This document shows positions 17,055 through 26,731 of a DNA stretch of 64,000 bases, piece after piece. Within the stretch, counting starts at the first letter, position 1. Every line of letters starts with the position of its first letter. The DNA is from Amphritea pacifica (lineage in GTDB: Bacteria; Pseudomonadota; Gammaproteobacteria; Pseudomonadales; Balneatricaceae), in contig NZ_JAFFZO010000018.1 in NCBI RefSeq assembly GCF_016924145.1, positions 1-64,000 of the forward strand, given 5' to 3'. Under the pieces are notes generated by a model that saw nothing but the letters and a program-made list of their open reading frames with translations, had not been told where the DNA came from and made no database searches. Position numbers and translations under genes: made by a program.

Positions 17055-18269
17055 CTAGCGGCCCACGTCTGCATATCGGTGCAGGCAATAACAGATCAGC
17101 AGCGCTATACTGATCAACACCAGAAAACCACCGACCAGTGGGTAGATAGTCTGGTTGTAGAGCTGACCGATGATCAGGCTGAACACAATGCTCAGCAGGG
17201 TCGATAGCGCACTCACCAGGCCAGCACCGATACCCGCCAGATGTCCCAGAGGCTCCATCGCCATCGAATTGAGATTGCCGAACAGCAGCCCAACAGCGAA
17301 GAACACCAGAAACAGATAGCTTACCAGGGTCTGCAAAGGCGGATGTCCGGTGTAAAATATCACCACAGGCAGGTAGATCAGTGATAGCAGAGTAATACTG
17401 ATCAGCGAGAGGATAACCAGCCGCCACATACCATAGCGTCCTACGAGACGGGCATTCATCAGCGAAGCCAGACCGATAGCGCCTGCCAGGCAACCGAAGT
17501 AGAGAGGAAACTGTGTTCCCAATGTATACTGATCCTGCAATACCGGCTGCGACAGATTGAGATAACCAATAAATGCACCAAACACCAGTCCTGTCACCAG
17601 GGTAAACCCCATCGCGACGCGATGGCTGACCACCTCTTTAAAGCCGCGCCATAAAATCCCTGGCGCAAATGACCGCCGATTTACCTCTGCCAGCGTTTCC
17701 GGCATTCGTATCATAAGCCACACACTCAAGACTATGGCGGCGGACAACAGACCGATAAAGATCATTCGCCAATCAGCATAATACAAAACCAGCTGTCCCA
17801 GGGCCGGAGCCATCATCGGCACCAGAATAAATACCGTCATCACAAACGACATCACCCGCGCCATTGCCCTACCGGCGTACAGATCCCTGACCAGCGCGAC
17901 CGACACAACCCGGGGGCCGGCCAGCCCAAAGCCCTGCAACACCCGACCCAGCAACATCTGCTGAAAGCTATCCGCAGTGACCGATAACAGCGTTCCGGCA
18001 ACAAAGATTACCAGGCCAAATAAGATAACTGATTTGCGGCCAAATGAGTCCGATAACGGCCCGTAGAGAAACTGCCCTACAGCCATACCGACAAAAAAAG
18101 TCACGATAACCAGTTGGTTATCATTGGGATCGGCAACATTCAGGTCGTTGCCAATAATCCCCAATGCCGGCAGCATCGCGTCTATTGATAGTGCCGCCAG
18201 AGAGATCAGCAGCGCAATCAGGGTTACAAACTCGGCAAATGGGATCGCCTTATCCTTCTGGTGGTACAA
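17055..18269 (-). CDS. Bcr/CflA-type MFS drug efflux transporter
   Basis: This 404-residue inner-membrane protein has twelve predicted helices. It has the DHA1-family opening (SIDAMLPALGIIGNDL), the motif GQFLYGPLSDSFGRKSV between helices 2 and 3, and the LGRVLQGFG stretch in helix 4, as in Bcr/CflA exporters. These pumps extrude hydrophobic drugs and some metabolites by proton antiport. Its length is normal. It is a single-gene unit on the minus strand with its own terminator. Confidence 0.9.
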   Translation of the reverse strand: MYHQKDKAIPFAEFVTLIALLISLAALSIDAMLPALGIIGNDLNVADPNDNQLVIVTFFVGMAVGQFLYGPLSDSFGRKSVILFGLVIFVAGTLLSVTADSFQQMLLGRVLQGFGLAGPRVVSVALVRDLYAGRAMARVMSFVMTVFILVPMMAPALGQLVLYYADWRMIFIGLLSAAIVLSVWLMIRMPETLAEVNRRSFAPGILWRGFKEVVSHRVAMGFTLVTGLVFGAFIGYLNLSQPVLQDQYTLGTQFPLYFGCLAGAIGLASLMNARLVGRYGMWRLVILSLISITLLSLIYLPVVIFYTGHPPLQTLVSYLFLVFFAVGLLFGNLNSMAMEPLGHLAGIGAGLVSALSTLLSIVFSLIIGQLYNQTIYPLVGGFLVLISIALLICYCLHRYADVGR

Positions 18270-18416
18270 TTGAGATATCCTTAACTAAAAATCGGCGCCT
18301 ACGGCCGCAGAGCTGTATCTTGAGGGCTATAATACATGACCGGGCGTTGTACTATTGCCAGAAATCGCGGATTTTAAATGACTTTTTAAGCGTCCCCCCA
18401 ATCCACACTCGCTGCA

Positions 18417-18438
18417 CCGGCATCAAGCGCGATGCCGG
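18417..18438 (-). terminator. Terminator-like hairpin after the omega-amidase gene
   Basis: CCGGCATC (18417-18424) pairs with GATGCCGG (18431-18438) across a 6-nt loop, 11 bases past the stop. No T-run follows, so function is uncertain. Confidence 0.45.
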
Positions 18439-18448
18439 AGACTGGCTT

Positions 18449-19231
18449 CTAACCATCCTGAATAGTGAAACTATCCGCATCCATCCAGGCCGGAAACTTC
18501 TGTTTAAAGTCAGACAGTTCCGCAGCTGATAAACTGAAGCTTTCGCAGAAGGGCGTTCCGGGCTCCCGATCAATCAACAGCTCCCCCCTGAAATCCACCA
18601 GCAGGCTGTCGCCGCTATAATCGTGGCCATTGGCATCCGTTCCTACCCGGTTAACTCCGGCCACATAACAGAGATTTTCGATGGCACGGGCCTGTAGCAG
18701 CTTCCGCCAGGGTTGCCGGCGGGGGGATGGCCAGTTGGCCACATAGAGGGCCAGATCATAATCATTGCAGTTGCGGGAAAACACCGGAAAACGCAGGTCA
18801 TAGCAGACCTGCAGCAAAATTTTCCAGCCTTTATAGTCAACGATCACCCGTTTTTCGCCAGGCTGATAACGCTCATGTTCACCCGCCATACGGAACAGGT
18901 GTCGTTTGTCGTAGAATGTCTGGCTGCCATCCGGAAAGGTAAAGATCATCCTGTTGACATAACCATTACCCGCTTCGATGGCCAGACTGCCGGTTATCGC
19001 AATCCCCCGCTGTAGTGCTTGCTGCTGCAACCACTGGCAGGTATCCCCTCCCATCGGTTCAGCGGCGGTCCGGCTGTCCATAGTAAATCCGGTGGAAAAC
19101 ATCTCCGGAAGTAACACCAGATCGGTACCCGCAGCGTGCTGGTCCATCAGTTGTTCATACATGGCACGGTTTTCAGCCGGATTCTGCCACTGCATATCTG
19201 GCTGAATCAGCGTTATTGTCAGATCCTGCAT
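18449..19231 (-). CDS. Omega-amidase, nitrilase family (YafV/MtnU-like)
   Basis: This 260-residue carbon-nitrogen hydrolase has the nitrilase triad: Glu in LLPEMF (about residue 43), Lys in YDKRHLF and Cys in QVCYDLRFP. The length and the MFSTGFTM and WPSPRRQPW segments match YafV. YafV deamidates alpha-keto-glutaramate, the by-product when glutamine donates the amino group to a keto acid such as keto-methylthiobutyrate. Its start overlaps the end of the aminotransferase gene by 13 bases, so the two are translationally coupled. This fits a methionine-salvage transaminase and amidase couple. Confidence 0.92.
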   Translation of the reverse strand: MQDLTITLIQPDMQWQNPAENRAMYEQLMDQHAAGTDLVLLPEMFSTGFTMDSRTAAEPMGGDTCQWLQQQALQRGIAITGSLAIEAGNGYVNRMIFTFPDGSQTFYDKRHLFRMAGEHERYQPGEKRVIVDYKGWKILLQVCYDLRFPVFSRNCNDYDLALYVANWPSPRRQPWRKLLQARAIENLCYVAGVNRVGTDANGHDYSGDSLLVDFRGELLIDREPGTPFCESFSLSAAELSDFKQKFPAWMDADSFTIQDG

Positions 19232-20367
19232 AGTTTTTCCGCTGCCTCTCTCAGCGTGTCATCACTTTTAGCAAAGCAGAAACGTACTAACCGTTGCTCC
19301 GGCGGTGACTGGTAAAAAACCGATACCGGAATCGCGGCAACCCCCACCTCGGTGGTGAGCCAGCGGGCAAAGGTCAGATCATCCATCTCCGGTTGAATAT
19401 CAGAATAGTCCATCAACTGAAAATAGGTGCCGTTTGCCGGGGTAAAACGGAATCGACCGGGTTTCATCAGTTGGCAGAACAGATCCCGCTTTTGCTGGTA
19501 GAACCCGGGTAATTCAAGATAGTGTTCAGGATAATCATTAATAAAATCGGCCAGCGCCAGTTGAATCGGATGCACGGTACAGAATGTCAGGTATTGATGC
19601 AGTTTGCGAAACTCAGTGGTCAGCGCCACCGGCGCAACACAGTAACCCACCTTCCAGCCGGTTGTGTGATAGGTCTTACCAAAAGATGAAACCACAAAGG
19701 CCCGCTCCGCCAGTGCCGGTCTGCGCAGCAGGCTCTGATGCGGGCCGTTGAAGCAGATATGTTCGTAGACCTCATCACTGAGCAACAGGATATCACTGTC
19801 GTTTACCAGTGCCTGCAACTGATCCAGATCTGAAGATGACAACACAGAACCAGTTGGATTATGGGGGCTGTTAAGAATAATCATGCGGGTTTTGTCGTTA
19901 ATCGCCTGCTTAACCTGCGACCAGTCAATGGCAAAATCCGGGGCACGCAACGGCAGATGCACAGCCGTGCCACCATTCAGCTCAATGGCGGGCTCGTAGC
20001 TGTCATAAGCCGGATCAAAGACGATCACCTCATCCCCCTGGCACACCACAGCGCCGATCGCAGCAAACAGCGCCTCTGTGGCTCCGGACGTGACCGTTAC
20101 CTCCGTTTCCGGATTAATTGTGCAGCCATAGAGTTTCTCAACTTTCAACGCAATCGCATTGCGTAACGCCATAACCCCCGCCATAGGGGCATACTGGTTG
20201 AGGCCATTCTCGAGATAATAGGTTACCCGATCCAACAGCGCTAGCGGCCCGTCAAAATCGGGAAAACCCTGCGACAGGTTAATCGCTCCATGCTCTGCGG
20301 CCAGCTGCGACATCTCAGTAAAGATGGTGGTACCAACTTTGGGTAGTTTGGTCGGTGGGTATTGCAT
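19219..20367 (-). CDS. Methionine aminotransferase (YbdL-like, PLP-dependent class I)
   Basis: This 382-residue PLP aminotransferase has conserved INLSQGFPDFDGP near the N-terminus, NSPHNPTG around the mid-point, LSDEVYEHICF, and the PLP-lysine segment SSFGKTYHTTGWKVGY. These are the YbdL hallmarks. YbdL transaminates keto-methylthiobutyrate and aromatic keto acids and can use glutamine. Its overlap with the omega-amidase, and the mtnKABCD genes further along, point to the last step of methionine salvage. Kynurenine or other aromatic aminotransferase activity is a known alternative for close relatives. Confidence 0.9.
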   Translation of the reverse strand: MQYPPTKLPKVGTTIFTEMSQLAAEHGAINLSQGFPDFDGPLALLDRVTYYLENGLNQYAPMAGVMALRNAIALKVEKLYGCTINPETEVTVTSGATEALFAAIGAVVCQGDEVIVFDPAYDSYEPAIELNGGTAVHLPLRAPDFAIDWSQVKQAINDKTRMIILNSPHNPTGSVLSSSDLDQLQALVNDSDILLLSDEVYEHICFNGPHQSLLRRPALAERAFVVSSFGKTYHTTGWKVGYCVAPVALTTEFRKLHQYLTFCTVHPIQLALADFINDYPEHYLELPGFYQQKRDLFCQLMKPGRFRFTPANGTYFQLMDYSDIQPEMDDLTFARWLTTEVGVAAIPVSVFYQSPPEQRLVRFCFAKSDDTLREAAEKLCRI

Positions 20368-20463
20368 CAGTGTGTTGTTCCTTTAAGGCGCGCTGTGAAT
20401 GACAGCAATAGGGTCAACTCTAAGTCTGCTCTGGCCGGGGGTCAAGCTGAACCCACTGTCTGC

Positions 20464-21402
20464 TCAGAATATCAACAGATGCAGCACACCCCGCACCAGA
20501 ATACCGACTATTGCGCCAAGCACAGCAGCCCTGGCAATCGATGAAACCCGCTTACCGGCGGCCATCAGAATCGCGACTCCGGCCACATCAAACGGATGGA
20601 TAATAAACCCGGCTATCCTGTTCAGATCGGTTGCGGTCATCGCCCCCTGATTGATCAGATCAATGGTCACCCCCATCATTGCGGTGCCGCCAGCAATAAA
20701 CTTGGTCACGATCGGCAACACGGTTGATTCGGGCAGATCAACCAGCGCCAGTACCGGAGCAAGCAGCGCCGTCAGCAACTCAATCGAGCCGGTCATTTTC
20801 AATAAATTAACGAAACAGAGCGCCAGAATCAGTAACGGTATAGAGGCGAGCACAATCCTCACCCCCTCCTGACCGCCATCAGACAATATCTGAATCACAT
20901 TCTTTTTTTCATGCAGCTCAGGTGCCAGATGCTCAGTGTGGCTGTAATCATCATCCAGGCTCGGATCACGGGCGAACAGATAATAGGTTGCAGCTGCTGC
21001 AATAAGCCCGCCAATCAGCGAGGTTATCATAATCACCGGCACATCCAGCCCCACCACGGCCATCGGAAAGACCACATTGGCCTGAGACAGGGTCAGCACA
21101 ATTGCCAGAGTTGCCGCAATTGCCCGCCGCGCGGTGCCGTCCCGATCCATAATAGCCAGAGTCGCAACCGGCGCATTAAAGCTGACAAACAGAATCTGCA
21201 GCATCGCAAAGATCCCCAGCCCCGGTACCCCAAACGGTTTCACCAGCGGCGACAGTCTGTTTGAGATCCAGCCGAGTACGCCTTTACTTTCCAGCAGTTT
21301 CATCAGTGCCAACATCACTACCATCACCGGCAGCAACACATACAACACCATATCCATAGCCGTTCGGCCAGAATCGAGAATCAGTGTAATAATCTGTTCC
21401 AT
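20464..21402 (-). CDS. Nucleoside-recognition (Gate) domain membrane protein
   Basis: This 312-residue polytopic protein has about eight hydrophobic helices and two Gate-type halves. The first half includes VLPVMVVMLALMKLLE and NRLSPLVKPFGVPGLG; the second includes LTALLAPVLALVDLP and FIAGGTAMMGVTIDL. Such proteins resemble the nucleoside-recognition domain found in spore maturation proteins and YjiG/YjiH. Their substrate is unknown. It starts upstream of the aminotransferase on the same strand, with a 96-base gap, and shares a divergent promoter region with pbpG. Confidence 0.8.
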   Translation of the reverse strand: MEQIITLILDSGRTAMDMVLYVLLPVMVVMLALMKLLESKGVLGWISNRLSPLVKPFGVPGLGIFAMLQILFVSFNAPVATLAIMDRDGTARRAIAATLAIVLTLSQANVVFPMAVVGLDVPVIMITSLIGGLIAAAATYYLFARDPSLDDDYSHTEHLAPELHEKKNVIQILSDGGQEGVRIVLASIPLLILALCFVNLLKMTGSIELLTALLAPVLALVDLPESTVLPIVTKFIAGGTAMMGVTIDLINQGAMTATDLNRIAGFIIHPFDVAGVAILMAAGKRVSSIARAAVLGAIVGILVRGVLHLLIF

Positions 21403-21655
21403 TTAAATTTTGCTCGCTCCAGAAATAGCGCTGTTCATTATACTCTGTCGGAACTGTATTCTAACTCATCGTGTTTCAGCGCATATTTCTTCTTACTGGC
21501 CTGACCCGATCTGCCGCCATAAAAACATAAAATGAGTAACGAAACCAACGATAATGCGATCCGGCTATGTTAGAGTCTGCAACTATACGGCTATGTTGAC
21601 AGGGACCTCAGGCCAATCAACTGTTGAAATAGCAATCTAAAATTACGGCTCTGTT

Positions 21656-22699
21656 TTGAAAACGATCTCAGCAACACCTCTGTCCCACAATCGTAACGCT
21701 GAAGCCAAAATAGCGCAGTGGTTGGCTAAGCGTCTGATACAGTGGTTGTGTTTACTGATTTGTACTGTTTTTCTGTCGTTCCAGCCGCTTTCCGTTTCGG
21801 CCCAGCCGACTGCAGCAGTCCAGGCCAGAGCGGTTTCCAGTACGACTCAACGTCTACTTAACCTCGATCCGGAAAAAATAGAGCTGGCCTCAGTCAGTGC
21901 CGCTGTTGTCGATAACAAAACCGGCGCCCCTCTGTATAAAAAACATGCTGAACTGGTGCTGCCGATCGCCTCTATCACCAAACTGATGACGGCGATGGTG
22001 ACGCTGGACGCAGGGCTCTCCCTGTCAGAGAAGATAACGTTCACAGAAACACAAAAACGGGCCAACCATAACTACTATAGCCGAATCCGCATTGGCTCTG
22101 AGCTGCCCCGCAAAGATGTTATACGCATCGCCCTGATGTCCTCTGAAAATCTGGCCGCCTCGGCGCTTGGACACAGCTATCCCGGCGGTATCAAAGCGTT
22201 TGTTAACGCGATGAATCGTAAAGCCCGACAACTGGGTATGGCCCATAGCCACTTTGTCGATTCAACCGGACTGTCGGAAGCGAATGTCTCAACCGCTTCG
22301 GACCTTGCCATTATGGTACGGGCCGCCGCCAGCTACCCGAAAATAACCGAATATAGCAAAACCAGAAGCTACACGGCCCGCTTTAGTGAACCGCGATATT
22401 CTCTGCGCTATGGCAATACCAATGTACTGGTTCACCGCAAAAGCTGGGATATTGATGTTACCAAAACCGGCTATCTGAATGAAGCCGGCCGCTGCCTGGT
22501 CATGATGACCCGGGTTAATGGCAGAGAAACCGTAATGGTCATGCTAAACTCGTACGGTAAACGCACACCGGTTGGAGATGCCGGTCGGATAAAACGCTGG
22601 CTCACAACGGGCAAAAGCGGAAAAATCAGTAGTTCTGCAAAACACTATCAGCATCAGGTACTGCAGCAGCTTATACCTGAACAACTGGCACTGCATTAG
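21656..22699 (+). CDS. pbpG: D-alanyl-D-alanine endopeptidase (PBP7)
   Basis: This 347-residue periplasmic low-molecular-weight penicillin-binding protein carries the three active-site motifs: SITK (SxxK), SEN (SxN) and KTG in DVTKTGYLNEAG. The N-terminal segment LIQWLCLLICTVFLS then VSA serves as a signal peptide. It cleaves DD-crosslinks in peptidoglycan. No ATG lies upstream of the signal segment; the start given is a TTG without a strong ribosome site, so the true start could be a few codons downstream. The diguanylate cyclase gene follows after 11 bases. Confidence 0.9.
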   Translation: MKTISATPLSHNRNAEAKIAQWLAKRLIQWLCLLICTVFLSFQPLSVSAQPTAAVQARAVSSTTQRLLNLDPEKIELASVSAAVVDNKTGAPLYKKHAELVLPIASITKLMTAMVTLDAGLSLSEKITFTETQKRANHNYYSRIRIGSELPRKDVIRIALMSSENLAASALGHSYPGGIKAFVNAMNRKARQLGMAHSHFVDSTGLSEANVSTASDLAIMVRAAASYPKITEYSKTRSYTARFSEPRYSLRYGNTNVLVHRKSWDIDVTKTGYLNEAGRCLVMMTRVNGRETVMVMLNSYGKRTPVGDAGRIKRWLTTGKSGKISSSAKHYQHQVLQQLIPEQLALH

Positions 22700-22710
22700 G
22701 ATTCGCCCTA

Positions 22711-23787
22711 ATGAATAAAGCAGATGATCAGCTCCCCGTTAACACTGGCCGCCAGCATGCCAATACAAGCAGATCAGGGACTGATAACGTGATTAATAAC
22801 CTACTTGAGAGTTTGCACCATGATGATTTCGAACAGCTCGCTGCCGATATCAAGCAATCGCTGGAAGCGCACCGCCACTGGATGCAGAGAATTACCACGG
22901 CGCTGGTGACCCGGCAACCGTTAGAGGAAAACCAGTTTATTGCGGTGGATGCGCACCTTCACTGCCACTTTGGTCGCTGGCTGACAAAAATCTTTCAGGA
23001 TGAGCTGTTTCAACAGGGCTCTTTTCTCAGAATTGAGCAGTATCACAGGCAGTTACACGACGCTGCCCGCACCCTGATTTATCAGCTGAACCACCATACA
23101 GAGGTCGATATTGCAGCGTTCGAGAACTTCATGCAGTTGCAAAAGGAGTTCTTCGATATGGTGATGATGCTGTTTGAATTTTCAGTCCTGAATAAGCAGC
23201 AGTTTGATCCCACTACCCGGCTGATGAACCGTCGATCTGTAGACTCTGTTCTGGCCAATGAATATAGCCGGATGCAACGGGCCGATGATTACTACTGCTG
23301 TGTCGCCATGGCCGATATCGACCACTTTAAACAGGTGAATGATCTCTGGGGGCATGATGTGGGAGACCTGCTGCTGAGTCACACCGCGCAAATATTCAAC
23401 GATGCTATACGCCGTCATGACACCGTATCACGCTATGGCGGTGAAGAGTTCCTGTTTATCTTTCCGGATATGCGCCTGGAGCAGGCGGGGCTTGTGGTAG
23501 ATCGTATCCGCAACCGACTGGCAAACAGCAGTATCAGCCATCACAGTCACCTGCACTCTGTCACCGCCTCTTTCGGTGTCACTCAACTGTGCCGCCATTG
23601 CGATATCAAAGGTTCGGTCAAACGTGCTGATATCGCCATGTACGCAGCCAAGGAGAGTGGCAGAAACTGTACAGTGACCGTCGATAGCCAGGCAGTGGTC
23701 GGGCAGACATCCTATGAACATCTCAATAAGGAGATCACCGAACTGATTCGCCAGCACTGTAAACGGGTGCCATCCGGAACCGATTAA
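22711..23787 (+). CDS. Zinc-responsive diguanylate cyclase (CZB-GGDEF, DgcZ-like)
   Basis: This 358-residue cytosolic protein has a CZB zinc-binding domain at about residues 45-155 and a GGDEF domain at about 170-345. The CZB ligands are visible as a His in EAHRHW, Cys in LHCHFGRW, and the YHRQLH pair, the three-His one-Cys set known for E. coli DgcZ. The catalytic motif is RYGGEEF, and an RRHD inhibitory site lies five residues before it, so feedback by c-di-GMP is likely. Zinc would repress c-di-GMP synthesis and so biofilm formation. The 11-base gap suggests co-transcription with pbpG. Confidence 0.9.
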   Translation: MNKADDQLPVNTGRQHANTSRSGTDNVINNLLESLHHDDFEQLAADIKQSLEAHRHWMQRITTALVTRQPLEENQFIAVDAHLHCHFGRWLTKIFQDELFQQGSFLRIEQYHRQLHDAARTLIYQLNHHTEVDIAAFENFMQLQKEFFDMVMMLFEFSVLNKQQFDPTTRLMNRRSVDSVLANEYSRMQRADDYYCCVAMADIDHFKQVNDLWGHDVGDLLLSHTAQIFNDAIRRHDTVSRYGGEEFLFIFPDMRLEQAGLVVDRIRNRLANSSISHHSHLHSVTASFGVTQLCRHCDIKGSVKRADIAMYAAKESGRNCTVTVDSQAVVGQTSYEHLNKEITELIRQHCKRVPSGTD

Positions 23788-23796
23788 GGCACAACC

Positions 23797-24489
23797 TCAG
23801 GACAGGGCTAAGTCTACCGCTGCGGCTGCGTGTATAGCCGTGGTATCATACACCGGCACTGAGGTGTCTGACTGGCGTATCAGCAGCGCAATCTCGGTAC
23901 ATCCGAGAATCACCGCCTGCGCCCCCTGCTCCGCCAGCGAGGCGATTATCTTCAAATACGCCTGACGCGAGTCGTCATTGATCTGGCCCTGACACAGCTC
24001 ATCATAAATGATGCGATGCACGATTGCCTGATCAGCCGCATCAGGCACAAACACCCGGATACCATGTTGCGCGGTCAGGCGGCCTTTATAAAAATCCTGC
24101 TCCATGGTAAAGCGGGTGCCCAAAAGACCAACCGTTTCTATACCGTCTGCTTTTAACTGCTCTGCCGTGGCATCGGCGATGTGCAGCAATGGAATCGACA
24201 CAGCAGCTTCCACCTGTTGCGCGACTTTATGCATGGTATTTGTGCCAATCATAAAGAAATCTGCTCCGGCGGCTTCTACCGCCCGCGCAGCCTCTTCGAG
24301 TATCACCCCGGCCTGATGCCAGTCACCCTGCTGCTGCAGCGTTTCAACCTCTGCAAAATCAATGCTGAACAGTGCCATTTTAGCGGAGTGCAATCCACCT
24401 AACTGCTCCTTGATACCACAATTGATTGCCTTGTAATAACTGGTGGTGGACTCCCAGCTCATTCCACCCAACAGACCGATTGTTTTCAT
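23797..24489 (-). CDS. Aspartate/glutamate racemase family protein (YgeA-like)
   Basis: This 230-residue protein matches the YgeA type of broad-specificity amino-acid racemase, with MKTIGLLGGMSWEST, GGLHSAKMALFSIDF, LLGTRFTMEQDFY and LGCTEIALL. The second catalytic position is the Cys of GCTEI. At the first site the sequence reads IGTNTMHK, with Gly where E. coli YgeA has Cys just before the TNT. The Thr proposed to act with the single Cys is kept, so activity is likely. It is a single gene convergent with the diguanylate cyclase. Confidence 0.88.
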   Translation of the reverse strand: MKTIGLLGGMSWESTTSYYKAINCGIKEQLGGLHSAKMALFSIDFAEVETLQQQGDWHQAGVILEEAARAVEAAGADFFMIGTNTMHKVAQQVEAAVSIPLLHIADATAEQLKADGIETVGLLGTRFTMEQDFYKGRLTAQHGIRVFVPDAADQAIVHRIIYDELCQGQINDDSRQAYLKIIASLAEQGAQAVILGCTEIALLIRQSDTSVPVYDTTAIHAAAAVDLALS

Positions 24490-24655
24490 GCTTACTCTCC
24501 ATGCTCATGTGGTTTACAGGAATATATAACTATCAGAACACTGCGCCAGATACAGTTTTTACTCAGGTACAGCAGTACAGATTGACGATATTGATCTACC
24601 CTTTATCCAGACACGTAATAATCTGGCACCACCCACAACATAACAGGTGATACTC

Positions 24656-25261
24656 ATGACCCTAAAATCGATGTCAGAAATCTTCTATCATCCCCACCTG
24701 GCAATGCAGCATTTACGGGATGAAAAGCTCAGAGGCACTGGAGAGGTGCTCGTCATTCTGGCGTTGCTGTCATTGATACCCGCCGTTTCACTGTTTATCG
24801 GTACAACTCAGCTCGGCTGGAGCCTGACCCCGGGTGGAGATGCGATAAAGCTGAGCCTGATCAGCGCACTTAACTCAGCCATCGCATTCTATCTGTCAAT
24901 CTGCTTCGCCCTCTGCGTAATGGGCTTTGCCATGCACTGGATGGAAAAAACCTACGGCGGCCATGCATCACTGGAGCGCTGTATGAATCTGACGCTCTAT
25001 ACGGCCACCCCCCTGTTACTGGCTGGATTTGCCGGACTCTACCCTATGTTGTGGTTTTGCGTCGCGGTGGGGTTGGTGGCTCTGGTCTATAGCACCTGGC
25101 TGCTATTTACCGGTGTCCCGATCATTATGAAGATTCCTGAAGAACGGGGCTTTCTGTTCTGCATCTCTATTCTGACAGTGGGATTGGTGATACTGGTAGG
25201 TTTGAGATCGGCCACCGTCTTTCTCTGGAGCACGACAACACCGCTGGTCTATGTGCAATGA
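24656..25261 (+). CDS. YIP1-family inner membrane protein
   Basis: This 201-residue protein has about five hydrophobic helices. The opening SEIFYHPHLAMQHLRDEKLRG and the central FAMHWMEKTYGG recall the bacterial YIP1 (DUF1282-like) family, whose function is not established. The ATG at 24656 is preferred to a GTG three codons earlier because ACAGG is correctly spaced. It is transcribed alone and converges on mtnK. Confidence 0.75.
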   Translation: MTLKSMSEIFYHPHLAMQHLRDEKLRGTGEVLVILALLSLIPAVSLFIGTTQLGWSLTPGGDAIKLSLISALNSAIAFYLSICFALCVMGFAMHWMEKTYGGHASLERCMNLTLYTATPLLLAGFAGLYPMLWFCVAVGLVALVYSTWLLFTGVPIIMKIPEERGFLFCISILTVGLVILVGLRSATVFLWSTTTPLVYVQ

Positions 25262-25284
25262 TTGTTCATACCGGCCAGAACCAG

Positions 25285-25317
25285 AAAGCCTGCGAACCTG
25301 ACATCAGGGCAGGCTTT
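25285..25317. terminator. Bidirectional terminator between the YIP1 gene and mtnK
   Basis: AAAGCCTGC (25285-25293) pairs with GCAGGCTTT (25309-25317) around a 15-nt loop, between two convergent genes. The T-run is short on both strands. Confidence 0.6.
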
Positions 25318-25337
25318 ACAACGTTATCAGGCAACGC

Positions 25338-26543
25338 TTAACGGCAGTACAGCTCACTGCGTATTCTATCGATAACCTGAGTAATACTACTCAATGTAGT
25401 ACGCTCTTTAATCAGTATCTGCCCCAGGGCCAAAGCCAGACGTTCAGAGTCAGCACGACGTTCAGCATCCTCAATCGACTCAATATCCATAACATGGGCC
25501 AGACCGATGGTTCTGCGAATCATCTCGGTTCCGGCATATCCCAGAGTGTCCGCCAGCAGCTCGCTGATGTACCAGTCTGCATATTCTCCCAGTTGCAGGC
25601 TGGGATCTCGGGTTTCCGCCAGCATATGCTGCCGGAAGCGCTGTTCGAAGGTATGCCACAGAGTGTTGATCCCTGCCAGCAACCACTGCTGGTAGTCACT
25701 GCGTTCTGCGTACTCCCCCTGCTGATTCGCCTGCCCGGCAACATTCAGCAGATAGTTACCGATAACGGTACCAATATCGAAGCCTGCCGGACCAACATAG
25801 GCAAACTCAGGGTCAATAATTTTCGTGCCCTGTTTATTAGCGAATACCGATCCGGCGTGCAGATCACCGTGCAACAGGGCTTCAGCCTGATTAAGAAACT
25901 TGATCTTCAGGCGGGCCACTTCCAGTTTTAATTCACTATCCTGCCACAGTTTTTCCGCATCGGTTCGGAGAGAGGCATTGATGCTGTTACGCTCATGATC
26001 ACAATACGGGTCCCAGAAGAACAGCTCTTCCGAAATTTTGCACAGATCCGGGTTGATAAACCGCTGTACCAGAGATTTTTTTTCATAGGTATCCAGATAG
26101 AGATCTGAGGTATAAAACAGGGTATCCGCCAGAAAACGTCCCAGATGCTCCGCCAGCAAGGGCAACTGTTTTCGCTCTACCATGGCTATACGCAGATTTT
26201 CAAAAGCGCTGATATCCTCCATCACAATGGCACACTGCTCAGCATCATAGTGATATACCTGCGGCACTAAGTCAGGACAGTGGTTCGCCTCCAGCTGCAA
26301 CGCTTCCGCCTCGATCCGTACCCGGTCCTGAGACAGTGGCCAACCCTCACCAATAATTCTCACATAGGGCAGTGCCTGCTTGATAATCAGACTGTTGTCT
26401 GCACCGGACACCCGGTAGACAAAATTGATATTGCCATCACCGATCTCTTCCACCTGTAAAGACTCTTCGGCGGTAAACAGATCGCTGTGCTGACGGGCAA
26501 AAGCGATCACATCGGTATCTGAGGAAAACTTTCTGAAGCTCAT
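25338..26543 (-). CDS. mtnK: 5-methylthioribose kinase
   Basis: This 401-residue kinase phosphorylates methylthioribose, the first dedicated step of the MtnK/MtnA branch of methionine salvage. The aminoglycoside-phosphotransferase-like fold shows the catalytic loop [12 protein letters not shown] and the metal site [16 protein letters not shown], both typical of MtnK. The start at 26543 (MSFRKFSSD) is chosen because homologues begin there. An upstream in-frame extension would run into the mtnA promoter region and gives no family sequence. It is divergent from mtnA with 188 bases between. Confidence 0.95.
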   Translation of the reverse strand: MSFRKFSSDTDVIAFARQHSDLFTAEESLQVEEIGDGNINFVYRVSGADNSLIIKQALPYVRIIGEGWPLSQDRVRIEAEALQLEANHCPDLVPQVYHYDAEQCAIVMEDISAFENLRIAMVERKQLPLLAEHLGRFLADTLFYTSDLYLDTYEKKSLVQRFINPDLCKISEELFFWDPYCDHERNSINASLRTDAEKLWQDSELKLEVARLKIKFLNQAEALLHGDLHAGSVFANKQGTKIIDPEFAYVGPAGFDIGTVIGNYLLNVAGQANQQGEYAERSDYQQWLLAGINTLWHTFEQRFRQHMLAETRDPSLQLGEYADWYISELLADTLGYAGTEMIRRTIGLAHVMDIESIEDAERRADSERLALALGQILIKERTTLSSITQVIDRIRSELYCR

Positions 26544-26731
26544 TGTTATTATCAATTCCAAAGCGGTTAAAGAAAGCGAGAAAAGAGCGCCCTGGGGGAA
26601 CGTTTCCAAAGCACATCTCTGCTGGGATTGACTGCATTGTGGCAAATCTGCTCTGCTCTGCCTACCCCTTTTCTGAACCCTCAGTTCCTGATAACTTAGG
26701 CGGCCTGAAAAACCGTCCTGATGGAGCTTCC

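Noticed and set aside
26544-26731. Possible SAM-type riboswitch or T-box between mtnK and mtnA
   Set aside because: No conserved SAM-I, SAM-II or SAH core could be read on either strand; the gap contains only a weak imperfect stem near 26698-26720.
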